The position numbers and the translations under genes are program-made. Shown one piece after another: positions 7,261-17,132 of a stretch of 64,000 bases of DNA. The notes beneath the pieces are model-generated. The model saw only the letters and a list, made by a program, of their open reading frames with translations. It made no database searches and had not been told where the DNA came from. Positions within the stretch are counted from its first letter, which is position 1. The number at the start of each line of letters is the position of its first letter. The stretch covers positions 248,001 through 312,000 of the forward strand of contig JARKOC010000352.1 in NCBI GenBank assembly GCA_029975915.1, written 5' to 3'. This DNA comes from Bryobacteraceae bacterium (GTDB lineage: Bacteria > Acidobacteriota > Terriglobia > Bryobacterales > Bryobacteraceae).

Positions 7261-7808
7261 AATCAATCAGGCATGCAGTACTCGCCTTGGCCGCTTGCGC
7301 GGCAATCCTCCCGGCGGCCGAGCCGCTTAAACTCACCACCCTCGATGGACAACCCGTTTCCATCGGGCTTGAAGGAAAGACGACAGCCGTAGTCTTCGTC
7401 TCCGTGCAGTGCCCGGTTTCAAACGCTTATAACGGCCGCATGAAGGCGCTCTACAGCGAATACAAGGCAAAGGGGATCGACTTCGTTTTTGTGAACTCCA
7501 ACGCCACGGAGTCGGCCGAAGCCGCCGCCAAGCATGCCCAGACCAACTTCAACTTCGCCGTCCATAAGGATCCGGACAACAAGGTTGCCGACCGGCTCTC
7601 CGCTCAGGTCACCCCCGAAGTATTCCTATTCGACAAAGCAGGCAAGGTCATCTACCACGGCTCCATCGACGACTCACAGGCCGAGGCCCGCATTACCAAG
7701 CGCCCGTTCAAGGACGCTCTTGATGCCGTCATAGCCGGCAAGGCTGTCCCCGTGGCCGAGTCTAAAGCCTTTGGCTGCACCATCAAGCGCGCAAACAAAC
7801 AATCGTGA
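7257..7808 (+). CDS. secreted redoxin-family (thioredoxin-fold) protein
   Basis: A 183-residue exported protein: signal peptide about residues 1-20 (ALAACAAILPAAEP), then a redoxin domain. The usual CxxC is CPVS (Cys52), so only the first Cys of the motif is present, as in peroxiredoxin-like members. A second Cys (Cys174) lies in the C-terminal AFGCTIKR motif, which is typical of this secreted subfamily, and could resolve a disulfide. TPEVFLFDKAGKVIYHG is the conserved cis-Pro strand. It is coupled to its neighbours on both sides (4-base overlap upstream, 1-base overlap downstream with the TlpA-like gene). The likely role is a periplasmic thiol oxidoreductase or peroxidase; the substrate is unknown. 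Confidence 0.85.
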   Translation: MKSIRHAVLALAACAAILPAAEPLKLTTLDGQPVSIGLEGKTTAVVFVSVQCPVSNAYNGRMKALYSEYKAKGIDFVFVNSNATESAEAAAKHAQTNFNFAVHKDPDNKVADRLSAQVTPEVFLFDKAGKVIYHGSIDDSQAEARITKRPFKDALDAVIAGKAVPVAESKAFGCTIKRANKQS

Positions 7809-8272
7809 TGAAGCTGATTCCTCTCCTCCTCGTCGCCGGCGCCCTGTCCGCCGCCAATCTCAAACCGCTTGACGACGCAGGCTATCGCAAGATGGTCGCC
7901 TCGTCCAAGGGCAAGGTGGTCCTGGTCAACTTCTGGGCCACCTACTGCGTCCCGTGCCGCAAGGAGATGCCGGCTCTGGTGGCCATGCAAGCCCGGTTGG
8001 GCGGCAAAGGATTTCAGTTGGTGACGGTGTCGGCCGATGAGATCGAGCAGGAGAAGGACGCGGCGGCATTCCTCGACAAAACGAAGGTCCCGGCTCCGGT
8101 CTACATCAAACGGGTGAAAGATGACGATAAGTTCATTAATTCACTTGATCCAAAGTGGTCTGGAGCACTTCCGGCGTCGTTCCTCTACGACAAGGCAGGC
8201 CGGAAGGTGAAGTCCTACTTTGGCGAAGTGGACCTGAAGCAACTCGAGGCGGATGTCTTGAAGTTGCTCTAA
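7808..8272 (+). CDS. TlpA-like periplasmic thiol-disulfide oxidoreductase
   Basis: A 154-residue protein with a short signal peptide (MKLIPLLLVAGALSAA) and a thioredoxin fold containing a full redox pair, YCVPC (Cys47, Cys50), inside VVLVNFWATYCVPCRKEMP. It ends with the cis-Pro strand (GALPASFLYDKAG). It belongs to the TlpA/ResA group of extracytoplasmic reductases. The ATG at 7808 shares one base with the stop of the upstream redoxin (TGATG), so the two are surely cotranslated. It is the last gene of the operon and is followed by a strong terminator. It may supply electrons to the CPVS-type redoxin; this is an inference from position. Confidence 0.9.
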   Translation: MKLIPLLLVAGALSAANLKPLDDAGYRKMVASSKGKVVLVNFWATYCVPCRKEMPALVAMQARLGGKGFQLVTVSADEIEQEKDAAAFLDKTKVPAPVYIKRVKDDDKFINSLDPKWSGALPASFLYDKAGRKVKSYFGEVDLKQLEADVLKLL

Positions 8273-8301
8273 GTCGCTGAGCAATAACGAGTTACTCTTG
8301 G

Positions 8302-8352
8302 CCAAACGAACTCTCCGGCAGAGGGGGGAGTTCGTTTGGTTTTCGTTTTTTG
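8302..8352 (+). terminator. rho-independent terminator of the 4.1-8.3 kb operon
   Basis: A 12-bp perfect stem (8302-8313 with 8328-8339), a 14-base loop partly able to extend the stem (CTCC/GGGG), and a T-rich tail (TTTTCGTTTTTTG, 8340-8352). The T run is only on the plus-strand side, so it serves the plus-strand genes rather than the converging M14 peptidase gene. Confidence 0.93.
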
Positions 8353-8362
8353 TTCGTCTTGT

Positions 8363-11125
8363 CTACTCGTTTTCTTCCATTGCACCGCCGCGCCCGCTGG
8401 CAGATGGCGCGCGGAACAGGGCGTTGAGGAAAACGACGTTCAGCCCGTCCATGTAGGCCCGGAAGTTCGGGTCCGACGTGAAGCCGATCACCGTTCCGCG
8501 TCCTTCGCCCTGGACAACGACAAATGGCTTGTACGCGAGCTGCTTCCGGTTCTCCTCCCACAGGACCCCGGCTGCCAGGATTTGGTCTTGGCCGGCAAAG
8601 ATGATGGGGTTCACTCCTTTGTCTTTTTTCAACGGAGCGTAAATCGTCCGGCCGTCATAAAGAACGTGGATCGTCTCCGGCAATCCGTGGGCGATCCAAT
8701 GCTCCTGATCAGGCTTGGCGCGCAGCAGGACACCGGCAACGGCGTCAGGCATTTCCCTTTCACCCTGAATCGACTTCCGGTAGTCTTCCTCGCTCGTCAG
8801 GATCTTTCCAGGGACAGGTCCGGCGGCGGACTGAGTGGAAGCGGCCGGAGCCGTAGGCGCGGCGGAGGAAGCAGGGGGTTTAGCTGCCTGAGCCGGCTTG
8901 GCGGCATCAGCGGGGCGGGTCTGGGGCGTTTCAGCCACAGCAAGCGCTTCCTGCTGGAGCGCCAGCAAGCCCACTTGGGGGCTGGAAAGGTAGGAGAGAG
9001 CGCCGCCAATGCCGATGAGTGTCCCGCCGGACCGCACCCAGTTTTTGATGCGGTCGGTCGAGGGGCCGAGCGCAACGGCATAACTGCCGCCGCTGTCGGG
9101 CAAAATCAGGACGTGGAATCGCGACAGATCCGCCATGGCGAGAGCCTGCGGGCGGATGACGGTGACCGGATAGCCGTACATGCGCTCAATCACATATCGC
9201 GTGGCGCCGGCCGCCAGCGACGACGCCGGCGCATCCCAGAGCATGGCGATACCGGGCTTCTTCAGAAACTGGGCGTAGTTGGAGCCGAAGTCGATGCCCT
9301 CGTCCACCCAGCTCGAGTTGGCCGGCACGGCTTCGGCGCCGCTGGCGATGGCGATTTGGGCGACTTTGTCGTGGACGGTTGAATCGTTCTGTTTCACGCC
9401 CACGACGAGTGTGCCGGCCGGAAACTGGCGGCCGTTCTGTTTGAATGGCTTGCCTGCCGAGGTGACGCGCAGGCCGGCGCGCAATGCGGCGGTGAGGAAA
9501 CGTCCCGCTGCCTGCGATCCCCACGGCACCACATAGGCGACAGTGGCGCGCGCCGGGGCGGCCCCTTTGGGCTGGTAGGCTCCTGTAATGGTTTCAAAGT
9601 TGCCCGCGGTTACCTCGGAGGACTGGACGCACTCGACGTTGTAAAGCATAGGTAGCGACCAGGCGGTGACGTCATAGATCTCGTCGCGGAGGTTCTTCTT
9701 CCGGCGGCGCTCCTGTTCCTTGACGAATGCAGGATCCATTTCGCTCACCGGATCGAGCAGCGTCCGGACCAGGCGCTTGCGCTGTTGGGCGGCCGCGACC
9801 AGGTAGCTGCCGGCAGGATACTGCTTGCCGCCGTTGGAAAATGCCGCCGGCGCGCGGCGGACTTCTATGCCCTGCTCCGCCAACAGATAGGCCAGCTTGT
9901 CGACCGCCGAGGTGTCGCCGCGGCGAGGCAGAATATACTCCTTTACCGCTTCCCTGCGGCCCTCCTCGATCGCCGACTTGCCGTAGTTCCAAAAGTTCTT
10001 GAGCAGCAACTCCCGGTTGGCCGCCGCCGTCTCGCAGGTGGAAACCGAGGCGATGAACTGCTTTTTCACACTCTCTGGAAAGCTATAGAGCGTTTCGTCC
10101 GACTTGCGCGCAATCAGCCCGCGGACCGAGGCGTTTTCGTAGGTCATGCCCATGCCGCCGTAATACCAGGGCCAGGACGCGCCGTAGCCGGGGTAGAACT
10201 CGTCAAAGACCTCGCGCGTGAAATAGACGTAGCCAAACTGGTCGAACCATTTGGCGTTGTTCTTGCCGAACAGCGCGGCCTGGTCCTTCTGCTCCTTGGT
10301 CAGGTGCGGGTTGTAGGGTTCCGCGCCGGGAGCGAAGAAGTAAGTGCTGTCGGTGCCCATCTCGTGAAGGTCGACAAAGACGAGCGGCATCCACTGTTTC
10401 AGATAGGCGATCCGGCCGCGGGTCTCGGGCTGGGTCAACGCGAACCAGTCGCGGTTCATGTCGAAGAGGTAATGATTCGACCTGCCGCCGGGCCAGGGCT
10501 CGGCCCGCTCAGCGGAGAACGAATTGGGATCGGGTTCGAGTCCGGCGCTGGAGCGGTAACTTTGCACGAAGCGGTCGCGGCCATCGGGATTTTGCAGGGG
10601 GTCGATCAGGACGACGACGTTCTGCCGGACGCTGGCGGTGAGAGCGTCGTTGCGGGCGGCCAGCAGATGATAAGCAGTGAGCATTGCCGCTTCTGGAGAG
10701 GAGATCTCGTTGCCATGGACGGCGGCCGAGATGCCGATGACGGCGGGCAGCGAGCCGATGAGTTTAGCCGCCGTGGCCTCGTTGGTCCGGGCCGGATCGG
10801 CGAGTTGTTTGACGCCGGCTTTGATCTGATCGATGCGGGCGATATTAGATTCGGAACCGACGACGGCATAGATGAGTTTCCGGCCTTCCCACGTAGTCCC
10901 ATACTCAAACACCTTGATGCGCGACGGCGCGGCGGCGGCAAGCGCTTCAAAATAGCGGACGATGTCTGCGTGAGTGGCGTGTCTCTGGCCGGTTGGATAG
11001 CCAAGCACCTTTTCCGGGCTGGGGATCGCGGCGTCGTATTGAGCGCCTGGCCAGAATTCGAATTTCTGAGAGAAAGCCGGCAGGGCCAGCAAAACAAGGG
11101 CGAGAACGACTCTGCGCATATTCAT
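8363..11125 (-). CDS. secreted M14-family zinc carboxypeptidase-like protein
   Basis: About 920 residues. A signal peptide (MRRVVLALVLLALPAFSQ) leads to an M14 peptidase domain with the zinc motif HGNE (about residues 137-140, AAVHGNEISSPEAA), the substrate-binding NPDGRDRF and NRDWF segments, and the third zinc His in FVDLHEMG. A long C-terminal region follows, with a glutamine-amidotransferase-like part (VLILPDSGGSYAV, GGTLIGIGGALSYL) and a proline/alanine-rich linker. This large two-part architecture is common in Acidobacteria and Bacteroidetes. The start was placed at the ATG at 11125; 11119 is also possible, and an upstream in-frame codon at 11167 lacks support. Probably degrades peptides outside the cytoplasm. 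It is the last gene of the long minus-strand run. Confidence 0.9.
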   Translation of the reverse strand: MNMRRVVLALVLLALPAFSQKFEFWPGAQYDAAIPSPEKVLGYPTGQRHATHADIVRYFEALAAAAPSRIKVFEYGTTWEGRKLIYAVVGSESNIARIDQIKAGVKQLADPARTNEATAAKLIGSLPAVIGISAAVHGNEISSPEAAMLTAYHLLAARNDALTASVRQNVVVLIDPLQNPDGRDRFVQSYRSSAGLEPDPNSFSAERAEPWPGGRSNHYLFDMNRDWFALTQPETRGRIAYLKQWMPLVFVDLHEMGTDSTYFFAPGAEPYNPHLTKEQKDQAALFGKNNAKWFDQFGYVYFTREVFDEFYPGYGASWPWYYGGMGMTYENASVRGLIARKSDETLYSFPESVKKQFIASVSTCETAAANRELLLKNFWNYGKSAIEEGRREAVKEYILPRRGDTSAVDKLAYLLAEQGIEVRRAPAAFSNGGKQYPAGSYLVAAAQQRKRLVRTLLDPVSEMDPAFVKEQERRRKKNLRDEIYDVTAWSLPMLYNVECVQSSEVTAGNFETITGAYQPKGAAPARATVAYVVPWGSQAAGRFLTAALRAGLRVTSAGKPFKQNGRQFPAGTLVVGVKQNDSTVHDKVAQIAIASGAEAVPANSSWVDEGIDFGSNYAQFLKKPGIAMLWDAPASSLAAGATRYVIERMYGYPVTVIRPQALAMADLSRFHVLILPDSGGSYAVALGPSTDRIKNWVRSGGTLIGIGGALSYLSSPQVGLLALQQEALAVAETPQTRPADAAKPAQAAKPPASSAAPTAPAASTQSAAGPVPGKILTSEEDYRKSIQGEREMPDAVAGVLLRAKPDQEHWIAHGLPETIHVLYDGRTIYAPLKKDKGVNPIIFAGQDQILAAGVLWEENRKQLAYKPFVVVQGEGRGTVIGFTSDPNFRAYMDGLNVVFLNALFRAPSASGRGGAMEENE

Positions 11126-11188
11126 TTCAGAATAGCGCGGCGGCCAACTGGACCTTTGACAGCTCAATTCCGAACCAAGCGGTTCGGA

Positions 11189-11623
11189 TCAGTCGTTTGT
11201 AACGCTCGAAACCGCCGAGCGTTCCCGCACCTGGACGAAAACCTTTTCCCAGGCCCTATGGGCAGGGTGGTTCATCCAGGCGTCCAGGGCCTGGAGCGAC
11301 TCGAATTCGATCACGAAGATGTCGGTCATGCGGTGATACTTGTCCCGGCCGCCAGGAAGACGCTCATGCTGATAGCCCTGGACCCGGACCGGCTTTAACC
11401 AGACGTTGCGGATGCCCGGAACTTGGGAGGCCATCCGCTCGATGCCATCGACAACTTGTTTTCTCTGCGCGTCGGTTGTCCCTTCGACGTAATTGAGTGT
11501 CACCACATGGATGACCGTCTTAGGCTTCCCGTACCGGTTTGCCGAAATCCCCAATCCTGCTGCCAGCAGAAGTACCATCCCCGCTACCGCTGCCTGTTTC
11601 GCTGTATTTGCGAGCATCCTCAT
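11189..11623 (-). CDS. exported Dabb-family (stress-responsive A/B barrel) protein
   Basis: 144 residues: an N-terminal signal or anchor segment (about residues 9-28, VAGMVLLLAAGLGISAN), then a ferredoxin-like Dabb domain beginning VIHVVTLNYVEGTTDAQRKQ and ending with HPAHRAWEKVFVQV. The domain usually forms dimeric barrels of unknown enzymatic role. It overlaps the upstream membrane protein by four bases, so they are coupled. Substrate and role cannot be told from sequence. Confidence 0.82.
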   Translation of the reverse strand: MRMLANTAKQAAVAGMVLLLAAGLGISANRYGKPKTVIHVVTLNYVEGTTDAQRKQVVDGIERMASQVPGIRNVWLKPVRVQGYQHERLPGGRDKYHRMTDIFVIEFESLQALDAWMNHPAHRAWEKVFVQVRERSAVSSVTND

Positions 11624-12033
11624 GCCTCCTGATCTTCCCCGCCGCCCTGGTCAACCGGAGCGCCTGAACGCATTCCCGACCACTGTTCACAGATCACAAT
11701 GGAGTTGGCCGGATTCCTCGGATCGAAGCGCACACTAGCTGGACCGAGAAGCAGCCCACGATTGGCGGGCAGAAGGTCAGAGAGTGTGGAAACATCCTGC
11801 GAGGCTGAATACGCGACGCCGCGCAACTCGTACTGGTAGTGGACAAAATCGTCGTCGGCTTCATTCACCACCCCCTCAATTGCCCGGCGGAAGGAATTGA
11901 CCCTCAGCCTCCTACGCCGTTCTCGCTCCTCGTGAGAGGGACGGCGGCGGAAGATGAGCCAAAGCGCCGCGGAAACCAAGGCGCCGGACGAGACCAGCAC
12001 GATGGCCAGTTGTGGATTCCAGGCAGGGGACAC
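11620..12033 (-). CDS. single-pass membrane protein of unknown function
   Basis: 137 residues starting at a GTG. One membrane segment (about residues 9-27, IVLVSSGALVSAALWLIF) is followed by a strongly basic stretch (RRRPSHEERERRRRLR) and a soluble domain with VHYQYELRGVAYSASQDVS, reminiscent of DUF3592-type domains in which a small beta domain follows a membrane anchor. It overlaps the Dabb gene by four bases and begins 83 bases after the FAH-family gene. No catalytic motif is seen. Confidence 0.7.
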   Translation of the reverse strand: MSPAWNPQLAIVLVSSGALVSAALWLIFRRRPSHEERERRRRLRVNSFRRAIEGVVNEADDDFVHYQYELRGVAYSASQDVSTLSDLLPANRGLLLGPASVRFDPRNPANSIVICEQWSGMRSGAPVDQGGGEDQEA

Positions 12034-12116
12034 TATCGAGCAACCTTTCCCCCGGCCTGATCAGATCATGATGGCGGGGGCAAATACCAAAATACAACGG
12101 GGCTCCAAAGAAGGGT

Positions 12117-12890
12117 CTATCCGGCCACCACGTGGTTCTCCAGCGCCGCCACGCCGGCCACCTCGACGCGCACCGTGTCGCCCACATTCATCGCCCCCAC
12201 GCCAGGCGGCGTTCCGGTGGCGATCAAATCGCCCGGCTCCAGTGTCATGAACTGTGTCACGTATTCGAGGATCGCGTCCACGCTGAAGAGCATGCTAGTC
12301 ACAGCGCCGTCCTGTTTCAACTCGCCGTTCACGTAAGTCCGGACGCGGATGGCGTCAAAGTCGACTTCCTCCTTGGGCACCCACCATGGGCCCACCGGGC
12401 AAAAGGTGTCGAAGCCCTTGCCGCGGGTCCACTGGCCGTCCTTTTTCTGGAGATCGCGAGCCGTCACATCGTTTACCGCGGTGAAGCCGGCGACGGCATC
12501 CCAAGCATCCTGCCGTGCCAGACTCCGGCAGCGGCGCCCAATCACCAGCCCGAGTTCGCCCTCGAACGACAACAGGCTGGACAAGCCCGGGAAAACGATT
12601 GGCATGCCGTGAGCATTCAGCGACGACGGCGGCTTCAGGAAGATGATCGGCTCGCCGGGTACGGCATTGCCCAGTTCCTTGGCGTGGTCGGCATAGTTGC
12701 GTCCGACGCAGACGATCTTCGACGGCGAGACGCATGGAAGCAAGCGAACTTCGTCGAGGGCCTGTTTCGAGCCATCAGGCATCAAGATGGTTCCGGCATC
12801 ATCCAGGACGCCGCGGAACACGCCGGGGGAACCGTCGGGCTGGGTCACGCTGAGGGTGAGATCACGGGTGAATCTGACGTTTCTGGTCAT
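12117..12890 (-). CDS. fumarylacetoacetate hydrolase (FAH) family protein
   Basis: 257 residues with the FAH fold: CVGRNYADHAKELG (about residues 61-74), the metal-binding acidic residues in SFEGELGLVIG and in AVNDVTARDLQ, the K-D stretch GKGFDTFCPVGPW, and the terminal DLIATGTPPGVG loop. The family cleaves or tautomerises beta-dicarbonyl compounds (fumarylpyruvate or acylpyruvate hydrolase, oxaloacetate decarboxylase or tautomerase). The exact substrate cannot be assigned. It lies 29 bases after the FN3 lipoprotein gene in the run that starts at nadB, whose pathway uses L-aspartate and oxaloacetate-related compounds; this is only suggestive. Confidence 0.9.
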   Translation of the reverse strand: MTRNVRFTRDLTLSVTQPDGSPGVFRGVLDDAGTILMPDGSKQALDEVRLLPCVSPSKIVCVGRNYADHAKELGNAVPGEPIIFLKPPSSLNAHGMPIVFPGLSSLLSFEGELGLVIGRRCRSLARQDAWDAVAGFTAVNDVTARDLQKKDGQWTRGKGFDTFCPVGPWWVPKEEVDFDAIRVRTYVNGELKQDGAVTSMLFSVDAILEYVTQFMTLEPGDLIATGTPPGVGAMNVGDTVRVEVAGVAALENHVVAG

Positions 12891-12919
12891 TGGCGCTAAT
12901 TGCTTTCAGACAAGGATTA

Positions 12920-13918
12920 TCACTGATAGAGCACTTCGACGTCATGGCAGGGCTTGCTCTCGTTTCCGGCTTGGTCGAGTGAGGACACGGCATAGCGGTA
13001 CCGGACACCGGGCTTGACCGACTTGTCGGTGAAAGACGCGGTCCCGACAGGCTCGCTGAGACGCGCCAGTTGGCCCTGGCCCTCGGCGCGCCAGACCTGG
13101 TAACCGCGTAGATCCGGCTCCCCATTGCGGTCCCATGCCAGTTCGACGGCGCCGATGCCCGCCTGAACGATGAGGCCAACCGGAACCGCGGGGGCGAAGA
13201 TGTCAACCGGCTTGATCGAGACGGGTGGAGAAAATTCGCTGACGGCTTCGCGGCCTCCGGTGTCGATCACACGCTGCAAACGGTAGATGTGTTCCGTGCC
13301 GAAGACCGCGCCGGCGTCCAGGAACTGTGTTCCTTCCGTGGACGCGCCAATGGCCGCCTCCTCCTTCTCGTCGCCCGACTTCCGGTAGACCCTGACTGAC
13401 CCGCCGCCGCCTGGCTGCCACCGCAGCAAAACCCCGCCGGGCGCGGCTTCGGCCGTCAACCCGGCCGGCGCCTGTGGAGGCTCGACGACGCGCAGCGAGA
13501 CTGGCGGAGACCACTCTCCCGGACGGCCGCCAGGACCAATCGAACGCACGGCAAAGATGATGTCCTTTTCTTCCCAACCTGCCACGGGCAACTCAATTTC
13601 GACCGGACCGGCGGAAACGGCCGGAACGTCGATCTTCCTTGCGGCCGCGGCCCAACGGTGAATGTCAAAAACCGGTGCGTCAGGATTTTCTCCGGCGCGG
13701 AGTTCGATCGCGGACAGCGACTTCAGGATCAAATCGTCGGTCGATTTCAACGATGGAGTGAAGCGGATTTCGATGCGGCCGGAGCGTTGCTCGACCACCA
13801 GGTCCGTAATCGCGACCGGGATGTTCAGCGCCGGCGGCAACGGCGAGCCGACGTAACCGCAGCCGCCCAATACGGCGGCAAGCAAGAGCGCCGCGGCGGA
13901 ATGAAGCCTCGGGATCAC
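12920..13918 (-). CDS. lipoprotein with fibronectin type III-like repeats
   Basis: 332 residues. A signal peptide with lipobox LGGC (about residues 17-20) predicts a lipid-anchored protein. Three FN3-like modules follow: one around [17 protein letters not shown], one around [18 protein letters not shown], and one around [19 protein letters not shown] with the typical [12 protein letters not shown] strand. Each has the alternating Trp/Tyr pattern of the fold. The GTG start overlaps the hslU stop (GTGA), so it is translated with the protease operon although its product is outside the cytoplasm. Likely a surface-binding or envelope protein. Confidence 0.82.
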   Translation of the reverse strand: MIPRLHSAAALLLAAVLGGCGYVGSPLPPALNIPVAITDLVVEQRSGRIEIRFTPSLKSTDDLILKSLSAIELRAGENPDAPVFDIHRWAAAARKIDVPAVSAGPVEIELPVAGWEEKDIIFAVRSIGPGGRPGEWSPPVSLRVVEPPQAPAGLTAEAAPGGVLLRWQPGGGGSVRVYRKSGDEKEEAAIGASTEGTQFLDAGAVFGTEHIYRLQRVIDTGGREAVSEFSPPVSIKPVDIFAPAVPVGLIVQAGIGAVELAWDRNGEPDLRGYQVWRAEGQGQLARLSEPVGTASFTDKSVKPGVRYRYAVSSLDQAGNESKPCHDVEVLYQ

Positions 13919-15273
13919 AGGATGTACCGGCTCAGGTCCTGGTCGCCGACGATCCCTTCCAGCCGGCGCCTGACGAATGCCTCATCGACGGTCACCTTTT
14001 TCTTTTTCAAGTCCGGCCCGTCAAAAGAAACCTCTTCAAGGACCCGCTCAAGGATGGTATGCAGCCGCCGCGCGCCGATGTTCTCGGTCGCTTCATTGAC
14101 GACCACGGCCATGCGCGCCATTTCGGCGATGCCGTCGGCGGTGAAGTTCAACTGGACGCCTTCGGTTTCCATCAGCGCGGCGTATTGCTTGGTCAGCGCC
14201 GCTTTTGGCTCAGTGAGGATGCGGACGAAATCCTGTTCGGTGAGCGCCTTCAACTCGACGCGAATCGGAAACCGGCCCTGGAGTTCCGGGATCATGTCGG
14301 ACGGTTTGCTGACGTGGAAAGCTCCAGAGGCGATGAAGAGAATATGGTCCGTGCGGATAAAACCGTACCGGGTGTTCACTGTCGTTCCCTCGACGATAGG
14401 CAGGATGTCGCGTTGCACGCCTTCACGAGAGACATCCGGCCCGTGGCCGCCTTCGCGGCCAGCGATTTTGTCCACCTCGTCAAGGAAGATGATGCCGTTG
14501 CGCTCTGCCCGGTCAACAGCCAGCCGGGTGACCTGCTCCATGTCAATGAGTTTCTGCTCTTCTTCCTGGACGAGGTACTCGAAGGCCTCGGCGACGCGCA
14601 TCGAACGCTTGCGCGAGCGGTTGCCGAAGAGCGCGGGGAGGAACTCGCGCAGGTTGGCGTCCATCTCCTCGCTTCCGGTGTTGGAGAAAACCTCAAAATT
14701 GGGCGGGCGTTCACGGACGTCTATTTCGACGACCCGGTCGTCGAGGCGGCCGTTGCGGAGTTTTTCGCGCATCTTCTCGCGCGTCTTCTCGGCGGTCTCG
14801 CTCGGCTCGGCCGAAGGCGGCAACAAGACGTCGAGCAGGCGCTCCTCGGCGGCGGTTTCGGCGCGGTCGGCGACCTCGTCGAGTTTCTCCTCGCGGATCA
14901 TGTCAATGGCGATTTCGACCAGGTCGCGAATCATCGATTCGACGTCGCGGCCGACATAGCCGACCTCGGTGAACTTGCTCGCCTCGACTTTGAGGAAGGG
15001 CGAGTTGGCCAGCCGCGCCAGGCGGCGGGCCAGTTCGGTCTTGCCCACGCCCGTCTGGCCGATCATAAGGATGTTTTTGGGCAGGACCTCCTCGGCCATC
15101 TCCGGGTCGAGTTTGCGGCGGCGGATGCGGTTGCGGAGAGCGACGGCGATGGCCCGCTTGGCGTCGGCCTGGCCGACAACATACTTGTCGAGCTCGGCCA
15201 CGATCTGGCGTGGCGTCAACTCGTCCAGCAACGGCTCGTCACGGTTGGAATCGCCGGGCAGATAGATGACCAT
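13915..15273 (-). CDS. hslU: HslU, ATPase subunit of the HslUV protease
   Basis: 452 residues, the size of HslU/ClpY. It is the AAA+ unfoldase that feeds substrates to the HslV peptidase in the cytoplasm. The N-terminal [17 protein letters not shown], Walker [10 protein letters not shown] (about residues 72-80), the pore motif GYVGRDVES, the Walker [11 protein letters not shown], the I-domain, sensor GRFPIRVEL and the C-terminal tail ending SRYIL, which inserts into HslV, are all visible. It starts three bases after the hslV stop and ends overlapping a lipoprotein gene. Confidence 0.97.
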   Translation of the reverse strand: MVIYLPGDSNRDEPLLDELTPRQIVAELDKYVVGQADAKRAIAVALRNRIRRRKLDPEMAEEVLPKNILMIGQTGVGKTELARRLARLANSPFLKVEASKFTEVGYVGRDVESMIRDLVEIAIDMIREEKLDEVADRAETAAEERLLDVLLPPSAEPSETAEKTREKMREKLRNGRLDDRVVEIDVRERPPNFEVFSNTGSEEMDANLREFLPALFGNRSRKRSMRVAEAFEYLVQEEEQKLIDMEQVTRLAVDRAERNGIIFLDEVDKIAGREGGHGPDVSREGVQRDILPIVEGTTVNTRYGFIRTDHILFIASGAFHVSKPSDMIPELQGRFPIRVELKALTEQDFVRILTEPKAALTKQYAALMETEGVQLNFTADGIAEMARMAVVVNEATENIGARRLHTILERVLEEVSFDGPDLKKKKVTVDEAFVRRRLEGIVGDQDLSRYIL

Positions 15274-15276
15274 GGG

Positions 15277-15831
15277 TCAGACAAGCTCCAGATAAACGAT
15301 GTTGTGGTTGGTGTAGATGCAGGTGTCGGCGGCGATTTTCATGGCCTTCTCGGCGATTTCGCGCGCGCCGAGTTTGGTGTTCTCAAGCAGGGCCGTGGCG
15401 GCCGCCTTGGCGAAGCCGCCGCCGGAACCGATGGAGGCGCAATCGCCATCGGGCTCGATGACATCGCCCTGGCCACTGATGATGTAGATATTCTTCGAGT
15501 CGGCTACCAGCAGCAAGGCGTCGAGATGGCGCAGGACCTTATCGTTGCGCCAGTCCTTGGCCAGTTCAACGACGGCCTTGGGCAACATCCCGTTGTGCGC
15601 TTCCAGTTTGCTTTCGAACCTGGCGAAGAGGGCGAAGGCGTCGGCTGTTGAACCGGCGAAACCGGCGACGATTTTGTCCTTGTAAAGCTTTCTCAGTTTA
15701 TTTGTGGTGGCCTTCAGGACTTCACTGCCGAGCGTCACCTGGCCGTCGCCGGCCAGCACGAGTTTGCCGGCCCGCCGCACGCAGAGAATCGTCGTGCCGT
15801 GCATCCGGGCGTTTGCCTCATATGTCCGCAT
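15277..15831 (-). CDS. hslV: HslV, peptidase subunit of the HslUV protease
   Basis: 184 residues. HslV is a proteasome-type N-terminal threonine peptidase. The catalytic Thr begins TTILCVRR and would be exposed after removal of a propeptide. AGDGQVTLG, the Lys33-equivalent in [20 protein letters not shown] and CIYTNHN are conserved. I used the ATG at 15831, which gives a 12-residue propeptide; a second ATG at 15804 (MHGTTIL) would give a three-residue one, and sequence alone does not decide. It starts 11 bases after the antiporter stop and lies directly before hslU. Confidence 0.96.
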   Translation of the reverse strand: MRTYEANARMHGTTILCVRRAGKLVLAGDGQVTLGSEVLKATTNKLRKLYKDKIVAGFAGSTADAFALFARFESKLEAHNGMLPKAVVELAKDWRNDKVLRHLDALLLVADSKNIYIISGQGDVIEPDGDCASIGSGGGFAKAAATALLENTKLGAREIAEKAMKIAADTCIYTNHNIVYLELV

Positions 15832-15842
15832 TTGATTCCAGT

Positions 15843-17132
15843 CTACGCCGCGCGCGGAGGCCGGATGTGGGTACGCCACATTTGAGCGAACAGAACAAAG
15901 GCGGCCGGCTTCCGGTGGCCGATGATCGCTCGCAGGGCCTCGACGCCGAACCAGATGAAGTAGATCCAGGTGACCCATTCGTGGGTGTGGGAGGCCAGCA
16001 TCCGCCACCACTCCTCGCCAGGATGGACGGGCGATGCCAGGAACTGAATGAACCAGAGCGAAAACAGAGTCCCGGCCTCCCACCACATCATTTCCATGTT
16101 GACGAGAAAGATCATGGCGACAAGCGACTGGCCAATGGTCATCAGCAGTTCGAGTTCCTGCTGCGAATCGAACGGGATCCCGGACGGCGCGCCGCGGCTG
16201 ATCGAGAACAGGATCGGCAGCATCGCAGCCAGAAGGGTCCACTGGTTGATGTTGGACGAGACCATGTTCATTAGCGCCATGGGCGCCCGGTCGACGGTGC
16301 GGGCCCAATAGAATGCCGAGACCTTTTCCGGAAATTCGCTGACAAACGGGGCCACCCACTGTACGAATACGAAACTGGGGACTCCAATCATCGCCGACAC
16401 GGCCAGAAGGCTGCCAAGGAAGGGTTCGGCCGTGAAGTAGATCAGGGCGCCCCCGCCGGCGAACAGCCCGACGATCGCGAGATTGCGGATGGCGGGGCGC
16501 GCGGTCACGATCGCCTTCGGTACGCGGTCCAGATCCTCGATGCCCTCGGCGTCCTGAGGCGGCATTTTAGAAAGCACGACGAGGTATAGGGCGTAGATCA
16601 AAATCAGGGCAGCGGCATCGATCAGGTTTAGAGTGGACTTGTACCAGACGATGAACATGTACAGGAGCGGCGCCAGCAGCCCGACAACCTCGACGCAATG
16701 CTCGTCGTGGAGTTTGATCGATCCCATCGGTTTGCCATATCTGCGCCGGTGGAAGAGAGCAGCCGTGAAGTAGATCATGGGCCAGCCAAGGCCGGTGAGC
16801 AGCCGCAATGCGCCGGTCAGTCCGGCCAGCAGCAGCGGTACCTGCTGTTTCCAGGCCAGCACGGCTTCCACGGCAAACTCGGGCAAGGTCTGGAGCCACG
16901 CAAGAATGGCCAGCGCAAACCCCTGCGCGATATAGAACTGGGCCGATTCCGCAGCCCAAGCGATCAGGATTGCAGCGCCAAGGATGGCGGGAGTGGCCCA
17001 CAACGCCGTTTCCGGGCCCACCTGCATGATCTCAAGACTCGCCAGCAGCGCAAAACAGCTGCCGGAGGCGACAGCGGCGGTACGCAGAGGGAGCGGATTG
17101 TGAGAATGGCGGCTAGCTGAAAGCGATTTCAT
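15843..17132 (-). CDS. sodium/calcium exchanger-like membrane protein (CaCA superfamily)
   Basis: 429 residues with about ten membrane helices. Two alpha-repeat-like segments are seen: [12 protein letters not shown] in the first half and [12 protein letters not shown] with [13 protein letters not shown] in the second. These match the ion-binding repeats of cation/Ca2+ antiporters, although the first repeat lacks the classic GN(S/T)xPE spacing. A soluble loop (about residues 200-225) separates the halves. It would exchange Ca2+ or another cation for Na+ or H+ at the inner membrane. It overlaps the 3' end of nadB by 20 bases and precedes hslV, which is an unusual neighbourhood. Confidence 0.8.
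   Translation of the reverse strand: MKSLSASRHSHNPLPLRTAAVASGSCFALLASLEIMQVGPETALWATPAILGAAILIAWAAESAQFYIAQGFALAILAWLQTLPEFAVEAVLAWKQQVPLLLAGLTGALRLLTGLGWPMIYFTAALFHRRRYGKPMGSIKLHDEHCVEVVGLLAPLLYMFIVWYKSTLNLIDAAALILIYALYLVVLSKMPPQDAEGIEDLDRVPKAIVTARPAIRNLAIVGLFAGGGALIYFTAEPFLGSLLAVSAMIGVPSFVFVQWVAPFVSEFPEKVSAFYWARTVDRAPMALMNMVSSNINQWTLLAAMLPILFSISRGAPSGIPFDSQQELELLMTIGQSLVAMIFLVNMEMMWWEAGTLFSLWFIQFLASPVHPGEEWWRMLASHTHEWVTWIYFIWFGVEALRAIIGHRKPAAFVLFAQMWRTHIRPPRAA

Noticed and set aside
9785..11398. 537-codon open frame on the plus strand
   Set aside because: It lies antisense to the M14 peptidase gene, whose zinc motifs are intact. It is an artefact of GC-rich codon use, with no start signal or protein features.
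14059..15651. 530-codon open frame on the plus strand
   Set aside because: Antisense to hslU and hslV, both of which are unmistakable.
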